NCBI GenBank assembly: GCA_030447245.1
Contig: JAUJPG010000002.1
Coordinates: 13,486 to 77,485 of the forward strand
DNA: 64,000 bases
DNA from: Chloroflexota bacterium
Lineage (GTDB): Bacteria; Chloroflexota; UBA6077; JACCZL01
Direction of reading: 5' to 3'
Shown: positions 8,691-17,295 of the stretch, piece after piece
Layout: the number at the start of each line of letters is the position of its first letter
How positions within the stretch are numbered: the first letter of the stretch is position 1
Notes under the pieces: generated by a model
The model's input: the letters and a program-made list of their open reading frames with translations, nothing else
Told to the model about the DNA's origin: nothing
The model's database searches: none
Made by a program: the position numbers and the translations under genes

Positions 8691-9800
8691 CTAGGGAACG
8701 AGGCTCGCGCGCGTGATGTGGCCCTGGTCCTGCGCGGCCATGACCTCGTTGATCTCTCCGAGCGGGAACTTGTGGGACACGATCCGATCGTACGGGTACG
8801 AGTCGCGGGTTCGAGCTAGGACGTCCAGCGCGTCGTGCAAGTGCTGGCGACTATAGTGGTTGTTTCCCAGCACCGCCACATTGCCGATCGTCCAGAGGGC
8901 GGGATCGGCCTGGTAGGTCAGGCCGGGACTGATGTTGCCGATCTCGACGTAGCGCCCGCCAGAGCCGACCATCCGCACGCCTTCGTCGATGACTGCTGGA
9001 AAGCCGGCCAGCTCCATAACCACGTCGGCGCCCCAACCGTCGGTCAGCTCCTTGACCCTGGCGATGCGACGATCGGGCTCGGGCAGCTCGCGCAGGTCGA
9101 TCAGCTCGTCGGCCCCGAACGCCGCGGCGAGGTCGAGCCGCTCGGTCACGCCGTCCACGACGATGATCCTGCCGGCCCCACGCTCGCGCGCGAGGGCGAT
9201 GGCGTACAGGCCAAGGCCGCCGGCTCCCTGGATCACGACCTGCTCGCCCACCTCAAGTCTGGCCACGTCCCAGCCGCAGGTGACCTGGGCCATGGCGCAG
9301 TTGACCCCGGCAACAAGCTCGTCTGGTAGCTCGTCGGGGACCTTGAAGACGATGTGATTCGGATAGAGATAGAAGTAATCTCCGAATGTGCCCTTGAAAT
9401 GAGGCCAGTCGTCGCAGGGGGTCGCGCGATGGTGCATCCGGTTCGGACAGCACCACTCCTTGCCCCTCAGGCACGCGCGGCAGCGACCGCAGGGGAAGAA
9501 GTAGCCGAACACCACCCGATCGCCGACCGCGAGGGGCTGACCGTCTGAGGCAGTCGTGACGCCCTCGCCGAGCGCTGCGATTCGGCTAACGCCCTCGTGT
9601 CCCTGGTGGATCGGAAGCGCCCGCCCACGCTTGGCGGGATCGAGCTCGCCGCGCCAGACGTGGAGGTCGGAGCCGCACACGTTGGCGAGCGTGATCCGCA
9701 CGAGCGCGGCGCCGGGTCGCGGCTCGGGCACCGGGTACTCGTTGATTCGAAACGGCTGGCCGACGCCGTAGAACGCCGCCGCGCGACCCCGCTCTGTCAT
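8691..9800 (-). CDS. Zinc-dependent medium-chain alcohol dehydrogenase
   Basis: A 369-residue MDR-family NAD(P)-dependent dehydrogenase. The catalytic zinc site is Cys42 (VCGSDLH) with His68-Glu69 (QGHEG). The structural zinc cysteines lie at 104, 107, 110 and 117/118 (CGRCRACLRGKEWCC). The Rossmann motif is GAGGLGLYA, and a downstream aspartate (VVDGV) suggests NAD preference. The start has a GGAGG site. It is upstream of the TcuA-like flavoprotein on the same strand and divergent from the SDR gene at 10016. Substrate unknown; threonine, sorbitol or aromatic alcohol dehydrogenases share this architecture. Confidence 0.9.
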   Translation of the reverse strand: MTERGRAAAFYGVGQPFRINEYPVPEPRPGAALVRITLANVCGSDLHVWRGELDPAKRGRALPIHQGHEGVSRIAALGEGVTTASDGQPLAVGDRVVFGYFFPCGRCRACLRGKEWCCPNRMHHRATPCDDWPHFKGTFGDYFYLYPNHIVFKVPDELPDELVAGVNCAMAQVTCGWDVARLEVGEQVVIQGAGGLGLYAIALARERGAGRIIVVDGVTERLDLAAAFGADELIDLRELPEPDRRIARVKELTDGWGADVVMELAGFPAVIDEGVRMVGSGGRYVEIGNISPGLTYQADPALWTIGNVAVLGNNHYSRQHLHDALDVLARTRDSYPYDRIVSHKFPLGEINEVMAAQDQGHITRASLVP

Positions 9801-10015
9801 GGTGCAACCTCCGCATGGAACGGCAGCGGTGTCCCAGAACCTTGAACGTCATCGCGGCCGACCAGCATCGCGCCGCCACCGCGCCGGAAAGCGGCAGGCA
9901 CGCTCGCTTTCCGCACCATGGTACGCCGGGAACCGTCCGCGACGGGTCTGGTTCGCGCTAGCGTCGCCAGGGTACCCTCGCCTCGTGCGTGCCCAGGCGC
10001 GCGGCAGGAGGACTG

Positions 10016-10825
10016 ATGAGAGTCTCCGGTGAGGTCGTGGTGGTGACCGGCGCGGCGTCCGGCATCGGTCGGGCGTCGGCACGCCTGTTCGGGCGAGAAG
10101 GGGCTCGGCTGGTGCTCGGAGATCTGGACGAGGCGGCAGGACAGCAGCTGGCCGCCGAGATCGGCGCCGATGACGCTGGCGCGGCGATGTTTGTGCGGAC
10201 TGACGTCACCTCGGGGAGCGACGTCAAACGGTTAGTGGACGCTGCCGTGGAACGCCATGGGCGGCTGGATGGCATCTTCAACAACGCCGGGATCTCGCTG
10301 GTGGGATCGCTCCTCGACGCCACGGAAGATGATTTTGACCGGGTGGTGGCAGTCAATCTGAAGGGCGTCTATCTCGGCTGCAAGCACGCCTTGCCGCACT
10401 TGCTGGCCAATCCGAGCGGCGGCGCCATTCTGAACATGTCGTCCAACGGCGGGCTGATCGGTCGGCCCGGCGACCCGCTCTACAACGCCACCAAGCACGG
10501 GGTCATGGGCTTGACGAAGTCGCTGGCGCTGGCCTACGCCGACCAACGTGTGCGGGTCAATGCCGTCTGCCCGGGCCCGATCGACACGCCGATGGTCTGG
10601 GGCGGACTGGAGGCGGGTGGCGACCGCGATGCCTACGCGCGCCGGGTGGTTGCAAGCTGCCCCACGCCACGGCTTGCGAGCCCCGAGGAGGTCGCCCGAG
10701 CGGCGCTGTTCTTGATCTCCGACGAGGCCAGCTTCATCACTGGGGTGGGGCTGGCCGTCGACGGCGGCAAGGCGGCCGGCGTCTTCAAACCCGAGCGCTA
10801 CCGCACCGACTTCGATCTCCTCTAG
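10016..10825 (+). CDS. Short-chain dehydrogenase/reductase
   Basis: Classical SDR of 269 residues. It has the cofactor motif TGAASGIG (residues 11-18), the NNAG motif, Ser in NMSSNGG and the YxxxK pair in YNATKHG. An aspartate after beta-2 (LGDLDEA) points to NAD(H). The late GVGLAVDGGKA matches the usual SDR C-terminus. The ATG at 10016 follows an AGGAGG site; an open frame upstream to 9989 is probably not translated. It leads a plus-strand run with the AtuA-like and CitE-like genes and may oxidise a hydroxy-intermediate of the same pathway. Confidence 0.9.
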   Translation: MRVSGEVVVVTGAASGIGRASARLFGREGARLVLGDLDEAAGQQLAAEIGADDAGAAMFVRTDVTSGSDVKRLVDAAVERHGRLDGIFNNAGISLVGSLLDATEDDFDRVVAVNLKGVYLGCKHALPHLLANPSGGAILNMSSNGGLIGRPGDPLYNATKHGVMGLTKSLALAYADQRVRVNAVCPGPIDTPMVWGGLEAGGDRDAYARRVVASCPTPRLASPEEVARAALFLISDEASFITGVGLAVDGGKAAGVFKPERYRTDFDLL

Positions 10826-10847
10826 TCTCCCTCGCTCGATCGTCATC

Positions 10848-10989
10848 TATAGTGTGGTGGTTGCATGACGAGCACGGGCCTGCGCCGCACGGAGCCGGCA
10901 TGCCCGCGGCTGAGGAAGCGAGTCCGCATTGGGAGGCGCTGCATGCGACACGATCTGAGCAACAGTAGCGAACACGGGGTGCGCTGATG
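10848..10989 (+). promoter_or_regulatory. Possible promoter and short coupled leader ORF before the AtuA-like gene
   Basis: A TATAGT -10-like hexamer lies at 10848-10853. Eleven bases later an ATG at 10865 opens a 40-codon arginine-rich frame whose TGA (10985-10987) overlaps the ATG of the AtuA-like gene as TGATG. This arrangement would couple translation of the two. No good -35 is seen and the short peptide resembles nothing I know, so this is tentative. Confidence 0.25.
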
Positions 10990-12348
10990 GCCGACCCGCT
11001 CGTCTTGTATGCGCCGGTCGGCATGCTGGGCTATGGGTTCCCGGAGAAGTCCCTGGACGCCGCGCTCGGAAAGGACCTGGCGCTCTTCGGCATGGACGCC
11101 GGCTCCACCGATCCGGGCCCGTATTACCTGGGGGTAGGCCGCTCCTACACCAGCCGCGTGATGGTCAAGCGCGATCTCGGCCTCCTCCTGCCGGCCGCTC
11201 GCCGCAAGGGAGTTCCGCTGATCATCGGATCGGCCGGCGGCGCCGGGGGCGCTCCGCACCTGGCCTGGACGGTCGATATCGTGCGCGAAATCGCGGCGGA
11301 GCACGGCCTCCACTTCCGGATGGCCGTCATCCAGGCCGAGCAGGACAAAGACGTGCTCCGGGCGAAGCTCGGACGCGGGGAGATCTTCGACTTCGAGACC
11401 GGCCGTGACCTCCAGCCCTCCGACATCGACGCCTGCACCCGCATCGTCGGCCAGATGGGCGTCGAACCGATTGTCGACGCGCTCGCTGCCGAGGCCGACG
11501 TAATCGTGGCTGGACGGGCGTTCGACGCGGCGCTCACCGCGGCTCTGCCGATCCTGCGCGGCTACGACCGCGGTCTTGCGCTGCACATGGGCAAGATTGT
11601 CGAGTGCGGCTCGCTGGTCGCCGTGCCGCGCACTTCGGATGGCGTGATCGCCCACCTGTACTCGGACCACTTCCTGATCGAGCCGGCGGATCCAGACAAG
11701 CGCTGCACGGTCGACATCGTCGCCGCCCACACGCTGTACGAGAAGTCCGACCCGTATCGGCTCGGCCTGCCAGGCGGGATGCTCGATTTGACCGAGGCGC
11801 GCTTCGAGCGGCACGACGACCGGACCGTCCGCGTGTCCGGCAGCCGCTTCGTTCCGGCCCGCGACTACACCATCAAGCTGGAAGGCGCGGCGCGGGTGGG
11901 CTACCGCACCATTTGCGTGGCTGGCGCGCGCGACCCCATCCTGATCAGCCGTTTCGACGAGGTTGTCGAGCGAGTTGAGGCCAAACTGCGGAACGACCTG
12001 GCCGGCGTGATCCCGCCGGACAGCTATCAGCTCGTGTTCCGCCAGTACGGTCGGAACGGCGTGATGGGCGTACTCGAGCCGGGGCCGCCGGCCGAGCCGC
12101 ATGAGCTTGGGATCGTCATCGAGGTGGTCGCGGCGAGCCAGGAGACGGCGGACACGGTCTGCGCGCTGGCTCGCTCGGCAACCCTACACCAGGGCTACGA
12201 GGGTCGGCTCGCCAATGCCGGCAACCTGGCCTTCCCTTACTCGCCGGCCGAGTTCGCCGCGCCCGAGGTGTATGAGTTCCGCGTGTATCACTTGATGCGG
12301 GTCGACGATCCGTGTGCGCCATTTCCAACTTCCTGGGTACACGTTTGA
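10987..12348 (+). CDS. AtuA-like protein (DUF1446 family)
   Basis: A 453-residue protein of the acyclic terpene utilization AtuA/DUF1446 family. Typical blocks are the N-terminal glycine-rich IIGSAGGAGGAPHLAW, then VIVAGRAFDAAL, HMGKIVECGS, GVIAHLYSDHF and the late QYGRNGVMG. AtuA is part of citronellol/geraniol degradation in Pseudomonas, but most relatives are uncharacterised and occur in other carboxylate pathways. Here it is followed by its usual partner, a DUF4387 protein, and by a CitE-like lyase, so the trio probably works on one CoA-linked intermediate. The ATG at 10987 overlaps the stop of a short upstream frame. Confidence 0.85.
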   Translation: MADPLVLYAPVGMLGYGFPEKSLDAALGKDLALFGMDAGSTDPGPYYLGVGRSYTSRVMVKRDLGLLLPAARRKGVPLIIGSAGGAGGAPHLAWTVDIVREIAAEHGLHFRMAVIQAEQDKDVLRAKLGRGEIFDFETGRDLQPSDIDACTRIVGQMGVEPIVDALAAEADVIVAGRAFDAALTAALPILRGYDRGLALHMGKIVECGSLVAVPRTSDGVIAHLYSDHFLIEPADPDKRCTVDIVAAHTLYEKSDPYRLGLPGGMLDLTEARFERHDDRTVRVSGSRFVPARDYTIKLEGAARVGYRTICVAGARDPILISRFDEVVERVEAKLRNDLAGVIPPDSYQLVFRQYGRNGVMGVLEPGPPAEPHELGIVIEVVAASQETADTVCALARSATLHQGYEGRLANAGNLAFPYSPAEFAAPEVYEFRVYHLMRVDDPCAPFPTSWVHV

Positions 12349-12353
12349 GCGGC

Positions 12354-12689
12354 ATGGTCCGGATGGCGCGCTTGCGGGACGTCGCGGCAGTGGTGCGGAG
12401 CAAGAACGCTGGGCCGTTCCGACTGACCCTCGACATCCTGTTCAAGGACGTGGATACCTATACACGGGTCAAGGCACGACGGGCCATTACGCCGGAGCTG
12501 ATCGCGCGGCTCTATGGGGTTCGCCCGGATCAGATCACCGACTTCGTCGAGTTCGATCCCGGTCTGGCCATCAAGGCGACGTTCCCGCGTCCGGTGAGCT
12601 CGGGGACGATCGGCGACACCGACGTCTACGGCGCTCAGCAGCATGCGCCGCTGCTCGACATCCTCATTCCGATGGATGACGATCCGTGA
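12354..12689 (+). CDS. DUF4387 protein, partner of the AtuA-like protein
   Basis: About 111 residues from the ATG at 12354: LRDVAAVVRSKNAGPF, then LYGVRPDQI and the strongly conserved SGTIGDTDVYGAQQHAPLL. This is the DUF4387 pattern, a small domain that in most genomes lies directly after, or is fused to, a DUF1446 protein. Its function is unknown; the invariant SKNAGP and YGAQQHAPL suggest a subunit or binding role. It begins six bases after the AtuA-like stop with no clear ribosome site, so translation is probably coupled. A longer start at 12312 would overlap the previous gene. Confidence 0.8.
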   Translation: MVRMARLRDVAAVVRSKNAGPFRLTLDILFKDVDTYTRVKARRAITPELIARLYGVRPDQITDFVEFDPGLAIKATFPRPVSSGTIGDTDVYGAQQHAPLLDILIPMDDDP

Positions 12690-12717
12690 CCGGTTGGTCC
12701 CGCGGCGTGCGCCGCAC

Positions 12718-13614
12718 ATGACCCCGTTCCGGCCGCTCCGCTCGCTCCTGTTCGCGCCAGGTAACCGGCCGCGGATGCTGGCCAAGGTCGGCACGGTCGG
12801 CGCCGACGCGGTGGTGATCGACCTCGAGGACGCGGTACCGCTCGACGAAAAGACGGACACGCGCGCCGTGGTTCGTGAGGCCCTTGAGAGCCAGGACTGG
12901 CGCCGGGTCTACGTTCGCATCAACGCGATTGTCGCACGCACAGATTACTCGGCCGCGTCGGGCCTCGACGACATTGAAGCGGTCGCCATGCCTGCGCTGA
13001 CCGGAATCATTCTGCCGAAAGTCGACACTCCCGAGGATGTGTTCGCGGCGGCCGAGTCGCTGGCCGCGGCCGAGCGCCGCCTGGACGTGGAGGACGGTCG
13101 GTTCGAGATCATGCCGATTCTCGAGACGGCCCGCGGTGTGCTGAGCGCCGAGCGGATCGCGGGCGCCCACCCGCGCGTCCGTCGGCTGTGCTTCGGCGCT
13201 GGCGACTTCACGACCGACATCGGCGTGGAATGGACCAAGGATGGGCTGGCATATCTCTACGCGAGATCGCTCGTGGCCCTGGCGTCGAGGGCGGCCGAAT
13301 GTGAGCCGCCGGTCGATACGGTCTTTCCGGACATCCACGACGGCGAGGGCCTACGCGGGGACGCGGAGCTGGCGCTCAAGCTCGGCTTTCAGGGTAAGCT
13401 CGCGATCTACCCGGCCCAGGTTCCGATCATCAACGGGATCTTCACGCCTTCATCGGAGCGGGTCGCCGAGGCGCGCCGCTGGATCGCCGCGTTTGAAGCT
13501 GCGCTGCGCGAGGCCAAGGCGTCCGTCACGGTCGACGGCAAGATGCTGGACTACGCCAACGTGGCCCAGTTCCGCCGTCTGGTGGCGATCGCCGACGCAC
13601 TCGAGACGACCTGA
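12718..13614 (+). CDS. CitE-like CoA ester lyase (HpcH/HpaI family)
   Basis: A 298-residue TIM-barrel enzyme of the citrate lyase beta/malyl-CoA lyase family. It shows RSLLFAPGNRPRML, DAVVIDLEDAV (metal-binding acid), the GIILPKVDTPEDV strand, IMPILETARGVL, FGAGDFTTDIG and KLAIYPAQVPIIN. Members cleave or form C-C bonds of (S)-malyl-, citramalyl- or citryl-CoA with Mg2+. It follows the DUF4387 gene by 28 bp and closes the plus-strand run that begins with the SDR. A second paralogue with the same motifs is at 25437-26300. The exact substrate is not evident. Confidence 0.88.
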   Translation: MTPFRPLRSLLFAPGNRPRMLAKVGTVGADAVVIDLEDAVPLDEKTDTRAVVREALESQDWRRVYVRINAIVARTDYSAASGLDDIEAVAMPALTGIILPKVDTPEDVFAAAESLAAAERRLDVEDGRFEIMPILETARGVLSAERIAGAHPRVRRLCFGAGDFTTDIGVEWTKDGLAYLYARSLVALASRAAECEPPVDTVFPDIHDGEGLRGDAELALKLGFQGKLAIYPAQVPIINGIFTPSSERVAEARRWIAAFEAALREAKASVTVDGKMLDYANVAQFRRLVAIADALETT

Positions 13615-13621
13615 CCGCGCC

Positions 13622-14797
13622 TCACCGAGCTGGATCTCCCTGGCGGTCACGCCACTGGCGGAGCACCGGCCAGACGAGCGGGTCCTCCTGGCCCAGGCGC
13701 CAGCTCGCGACGCCACCGGCCCCGTGGCGGTCAGCCAGCCCGAGACGCGCCGCGGCGCCGCTGCTGTCCTCCAGCCAGACTTCATGGTCCTGGATGGCGC
13801 CCGGTGGCGGGGTGGGCCGCGGAGTGGGCGTAGGGGTGGGACCAGGGGCTGCGACGGGACAGGGCGGGGGCTCCCGCACGGTGATCTCGTGCTGCAGGGG
13901 CGCCGGCCGGGCGCGCGTTGGCGGAGGGTCGCCCGCCCGGGCCTGGTAGCGGAACGTTGCGGACTGGGTCTCAGGGTCAGTGGTGATCGCGACCTGATGG
14001 TGCTCGGCAAGCGCGGCGGACTGGGCGTAGGTCAGGGCGCGGGACCCGCCTGAGGTCGTGTTCCAGTCGTAGCCGTAGAAGGCAAGTCCGAGCAGTACCT
14101 TGTCAGGCGGGATCTGGGACGTCGCGAAGGCGAGCGCCTGGTCGACCGAATTGTAGGGGGCGATCGATCCTGGCCCACTCCACGGCCCGTGGTACTCGTA
14201 GGTCATGATTGTGACCAGGTCGACGTGCTCGCCGAGAGCGGCGTAGTCGTACGCGCCTGCCCAGCCGGTGGTCACGTCGCGGGGCTTGGGAGGAATGGCG
14301 AGCGCCAGCGCCTTACCGCGCTCGTGCAGCGCCGCGCCGAGCCGGGCGACAAAGGCGGTGTAGGCCGCGCGGTCGTCCGACTGCACGCCCTCGAGGTCGA
14401 GGTCGAAGCCGTGGTAACCCTCGGCCACGACGTACTCGACGATCTGCCCGATAGCTCGTAGCGACACATCCTCGTCGGTCAGCAGCCGATGGTTCAGCCA
14501 TCCGGACAACGTCAGCAGCGACGGGAAAACCTGGATCCCGTGCAGCGCGGCAAACTGCTTGAGCGTTTGGTCGTCGCGGCTGCCCAGCTGCCCGCAGGCA
14601 TCGATAGTGACCCACTGGGCGGCGACCACGTCGATCGCCTCAGGGTTCGCGACGAGCGACGACCAGGAGGTGGGGTCGTAGGGCACGTAGTAGCCAAGCA
14701 CCCGACGCCCCGCGGCGGGCTGGGACGTGGACGTCGCGACGGGCGAGATCGCCGCCAGAAGCACGACCAGCATCAGTGCGCGCAGGACCCGTCGCAT
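13622..14797 (-). CDS. Secreted GH18-family glycosidase (YaaH-like)
   Basis: Signal peptide (MRRVLRALMLVVLLAAISP), then RRVLGYYVPYDPTSW and a TIM barrel with the GH18 catalytic motif GFDLDLEGV, whose final Glu is the acid/base. Further conserved segments are LVTIMTYEYHGPWSGPG and VLLGLAFYGYDW. The last 100 residues include a Pro/Thr linker and are compatible with the barrel's final strand and a cell-wall tail. It probably hydrolyses a beta-1,4 N-acetylglucosamine polymer such as peptidoglycan or chitin outside the cell. The ATG at 14797 has an AGGGG site; a GTG at 14803 would overlap the stop of the upstream xanthine-dehydrogenase-type gene. It shares strand and boundary with that gene despite an unrelated role. 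Confidence 0.82.
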   Translation of the reverse strand: MRRVLRALMLVVLLAAISPVATSTSQPAAGRRVLGYYVPYDPTSWSSLVANPEAIDVVAAQWVTIDACGQLGSRDDQTLKQFAALHGIQVFPSLLTLSGWLNHRLLTDEDVSLRAIGQIVEYVVAEGYHGFDLDLEGVQSDDRAAYTAFVARLGAALHERGKALALAIPPKPRDVTTGWAGAYDYAALGEHVDLVTIMTYEYHGPWSGPGSIAPYNSVDQALAFATSQIPPDKVLLGLAFYGYDWNTTSGGSRALTYAQSAALAEHHQVAITTDPETQSATFRYQARAGDPPPTRARPAPLQHEITVREPPPCPVAAPGPTPTPTPRPTPPPGAIQDHEVWLEDSSGAAARLGLADRHGAGGVASWRLGQEDPLVWPVLRQWRDRQGDPAR

Positions 14798-14799
14798 GA

Positions 14800-17115
14800 T
14801 CACGACCCCTGAGCCGCGGCGTCGCGGCCCTGGATGGCCGCCCAGACACGGTCTGAGGTCAGCGGCATCTGCAGATCGCGGATGCCAAGCGGAGCCAGAG
14901 CATCCAGGACGGCGTTCACGATGGCCGGCGGCGCTGTCACGCAGCCGGACTCGCCGACTCCCTTAGCGCCAAGCGGGTTGAAGGGCGAGGGTGTCTCGAC
15001 GAGATCGAGCTCGTAGTCCGGCACCATGTGAGCGGTCGGCAACGCGTAATCGCCAAGGCTTGCGGTCAGGAGCTGGCCGTCCTCGTCCCACGCCATGCGC
15101 TCGTAGAGGGCTTCGCCAATGCCCTGGGCCAGCCCGCCCGCGACCTGGCCGTGAACGATCAGCGGGTTGACCACCGTGCCAATATCATCCACCGCGACAA
15201 ATCGCTCCAACTTGACCCGCCCGGTCTCTCGTTCGATCCGCACCAGGGCCACCGCCGCGCCGAAGGGAACCGCGTCGCCCGAAGCCTTGAAGCTGAGCTC
15301 CTCACGTAACCCGCGTTCGCCGGGCTCGAGCCCCACGCCTCGCTGCGCGGCCCGCGCGATCTCGGTGAGCTGTACCCGTCGACCCGGCACACCGACCACT
15401 TCCACACCGCCGCGCTGGTAGACCAGATCGTCCGGCGCGGCCTCGCGCAGCGCGGCCGCGACCTGGACCGCCTTCCGCTTCAAGCCATCGCCAGCCGCGG
15501 ACAGCGCGCCTCCGCCCAGCACCATGCTGCGGCTGCCACCGGTCCCGCCGCCGCTCGGCGTCGCGGCGGTGTCGCCGTGGAGCACCCGGACCCGCTCGAA
15601 GGGCACTCCGAGCTGGTCGGCGACAACCTGGGCGAAGCTGGTCTCGTGACCCTGGCCGTGCGACGACGAGCCGGTCCGCGCAACGACCGACCCGTCCGGC
15701 TCGATTTCGACCGCGCCGAATTCCTGACCCTGTCCGCTCACCTCGATTGTCGTGGCAATGCCAACGCCCACCAGCTCGCCGCGCTCGCGGGCACGCCGCT
15801 GCTCCTCTCGCAGCCGCTCGTAACCCGCTAGCTCGAGGGCTCGGGCCAGCCCCCGATCGTAGTCGCCGCTGTCGTAGACCGAGCCGACCGGCGACGTGTA
15901 CGGGAACTGGTCAGGCTGAATAAAGTTACGCCGCCGCACGTCGACCGGGTCGAGGCCGAGTCGGCGGCCAACCTCCTCGATCGCCCGCTCGGCGACGAAC
16001 GCCGCCTCGGGCCGACCGGCGCCGCGATACGGCCCGGTCGGCGCGGTGTTGGTGTAGACGCCCACCGCCTCGGCCCGAAAGGTGGGGATGCGGTACGCGC
16101 CAGTTGCGTAGTCGGTGACCCGCAGGGGCGGCGCGGCAATCGGGTGCATCAGAACGCCGCCGATGTTGAAGATCGTCCGTGTCTTCAGTCCGGTCACGAC
16201 TCCCTCGCCGGTGAAGGCCACGTCGACGAGGTTCACCTGGTCGCGCCCCTGGACGGTGAACTGGAGATCCTCGTGGCGGGTCGAGACCCAGCGGACCGGC
16301 CGTCCCAGGTCCATTGCCAGTAAGACGACGGCCAGCTCGTCCGGGTAGAGGGCGCTCTTCGAGCCGAACGCCCCGCCGACGTCCGGTGCAATCACCCTGA
16401 TCGAGGCTTCCGGACGGCCCAGCACGGCGGAAAGCAGGCTGCGCGTCAGGAACGGCGACTGGGTGGAGCGCCAGACGGTCAGGAGATCGGCAACGCGATC
16501 ATAATGGCCCAGGATCCCGCGCGGCTCGAGCGGAACCTGGGCAAGCCGGCTGTGCGTCAGCCTCAGCGAGAGGGTCTCCTCCGCCTGGGCGAAGGCCTCG
16601 TCGACGTCGCCGCCCTCTTTCGCGATGCGGTACGCAACGTTCGTTCCGAACTCAGGGAAGAGGATCGGGGCGTCCGACTCGAGGGCCCGCTCGGCCGAGG
16701 TCACGACCGGCAGCGGCTCGTACTCCACCTGCACCAGCTCGGCCGCGTCCCGGGCCAGGTAGGGGTCCTCCGCGACGACGGCGGCGACAGGATAACCGAC
16801 CATAGTGACCCGGTCGTGCGCCAGAGGCGGCAACGGTGACAGGTTGAGCGTTTCGAAGGAGAGGCGGTTGGGCAGCCGCGGCGTGTCCTTTAGGCGCGCG
16901 CCGTCCCAGGCCGCGAGCACGCCCGGCAGCGCCTCGGCCGCCCTCAGGTCGACTCGCGCGATCCGCGCGTGGGCGTAGGTGCTGCGGACGAACACCACGT
17001 CAACGGTCCCCGACTGGCGCAGGTCGTCGACGTACTGACCCTGCCCCTGCACCAGCCGCGGGTCTTCGACCCGTCTGCGGTGCGCCCCGACTTCGAGATC
17101 AACGGTAGCGTGCAT
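14800..17115 (-). CDS. Molybdopterin-binding subunit of a xanthine dehydrogenase/CO dehydrogenase-type hydroxylase
   Basis: A 771-residue large subunit. The a/b hammerhead domain (DPRLVQGQGQYVDDL) is followed by the molybdenum cofactor domains: DVGGAFGSKSALYPDE, APTGPYRGAGRPEAAF and, near the C-terminus, GAKGVGESGCVTAPPAI, whose GVGE glutamate is the catalytic base of the family. The PYRGAGRPEA motif marks form II relatives, not true CO dehydrogenase (which has the Cys of the AYRCSFR loop). The ATG at 17115 follows a GAGAGGGG site. Odd point: neither the FAD (CoxM-like) nor the 2Fe-2S (CoxS-like) subunit gene is beside it, so the partners must be encoded elsewhere. It probably hydroxylates an N-heterocycle or aldehyde. 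Confidence 0.9.
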   Translation of the reverse strand: MHATVDLEVGAHRRRVEDPRLVQGQGQYVDDLRQSGTVDVVFVRSTYAHARIARVDLRAAEALPGVLAAWDGARLKDTPRLPNRLSFETLNLSPLPPLAHDRVTMVGYPVAAVVAEDPYLARDAAELVQVEYEPLPVVTSAERALESDAPILFPEFGTNVAYRIAKEGGDVDEAFAQAEETLSLRLTHSRLAQVPLEPRGILGHYDRVADLLTVWRSTQSPFLTRSLLSAVLGRPEASIRVIAPDVGGAFGSKSALYPDELAVVLLAMDLGRPVRWVSTRHEDLQFTVQGRDQVNLVDVAFTGEGVVTGLKTRTIFNIGGVLMHPIAAPPLRVTDYATGAYRIPTFRAEAVGVYTNTAPTGPYRGAGRPEAAFVAERAIEEVGRRLGLDPVDVRRRNFIQPDQFPYTSPVGSVYDSGDYDRGLARALELAGYERLREEQRRARERGELVGVGIATTIEVSGQGQEFGAVEIEPDGSVVARTGSSSHGQGHETSFAQVVADQLGVPFERVRVLHGDTAATPSGGGTGGSRSMVLGGGALSAAGDGLKRKAVQVAAALREAAPDDLVYQRGGVEVVGVPGRRVQLTEIARAAQRGVGLEPGERGLREELSFKASGDAVPFGAAVALVRIERETGRVKLERFVAVDDIGTVVNPLIVHGQVAGGLAQGIGEALYERMAWDEDGQLLTASLGDYALPTAHMVPDYELDLVETPSPFNPLGAKGVGESGCVTAPPAIVNAVLDALAPLGIRDLQMPLTSDRVWAAIQGRDAAAQGS

Positions 17116-17295
17116 GAAACCCCTCTCACGTCGGTGCCTCTGAGCGACGGCCGAGTGACCGGGCGCTCGTGGGCTCCCGGACAGGGATCTTACGCCCTCG
17201 GCTATCGTGCCGGCCCCTCTCGCAAGGGTCGGCGCGGCCCGAGCGCGCCAGTCCACGGTCGGGCTAGTATTGTGGATTCGGCTCGGAGCGCGGCC

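Noticed and set aside
14800-17115. Calling the molybdenum hydroxylase a carbon monoxide dehydrogenase
   Set aside because: The active-site loop has the PYRGAGRPEA form, not the Cys-containing loop of form I CO dehydrogenase, and coxM/coxS are absent.
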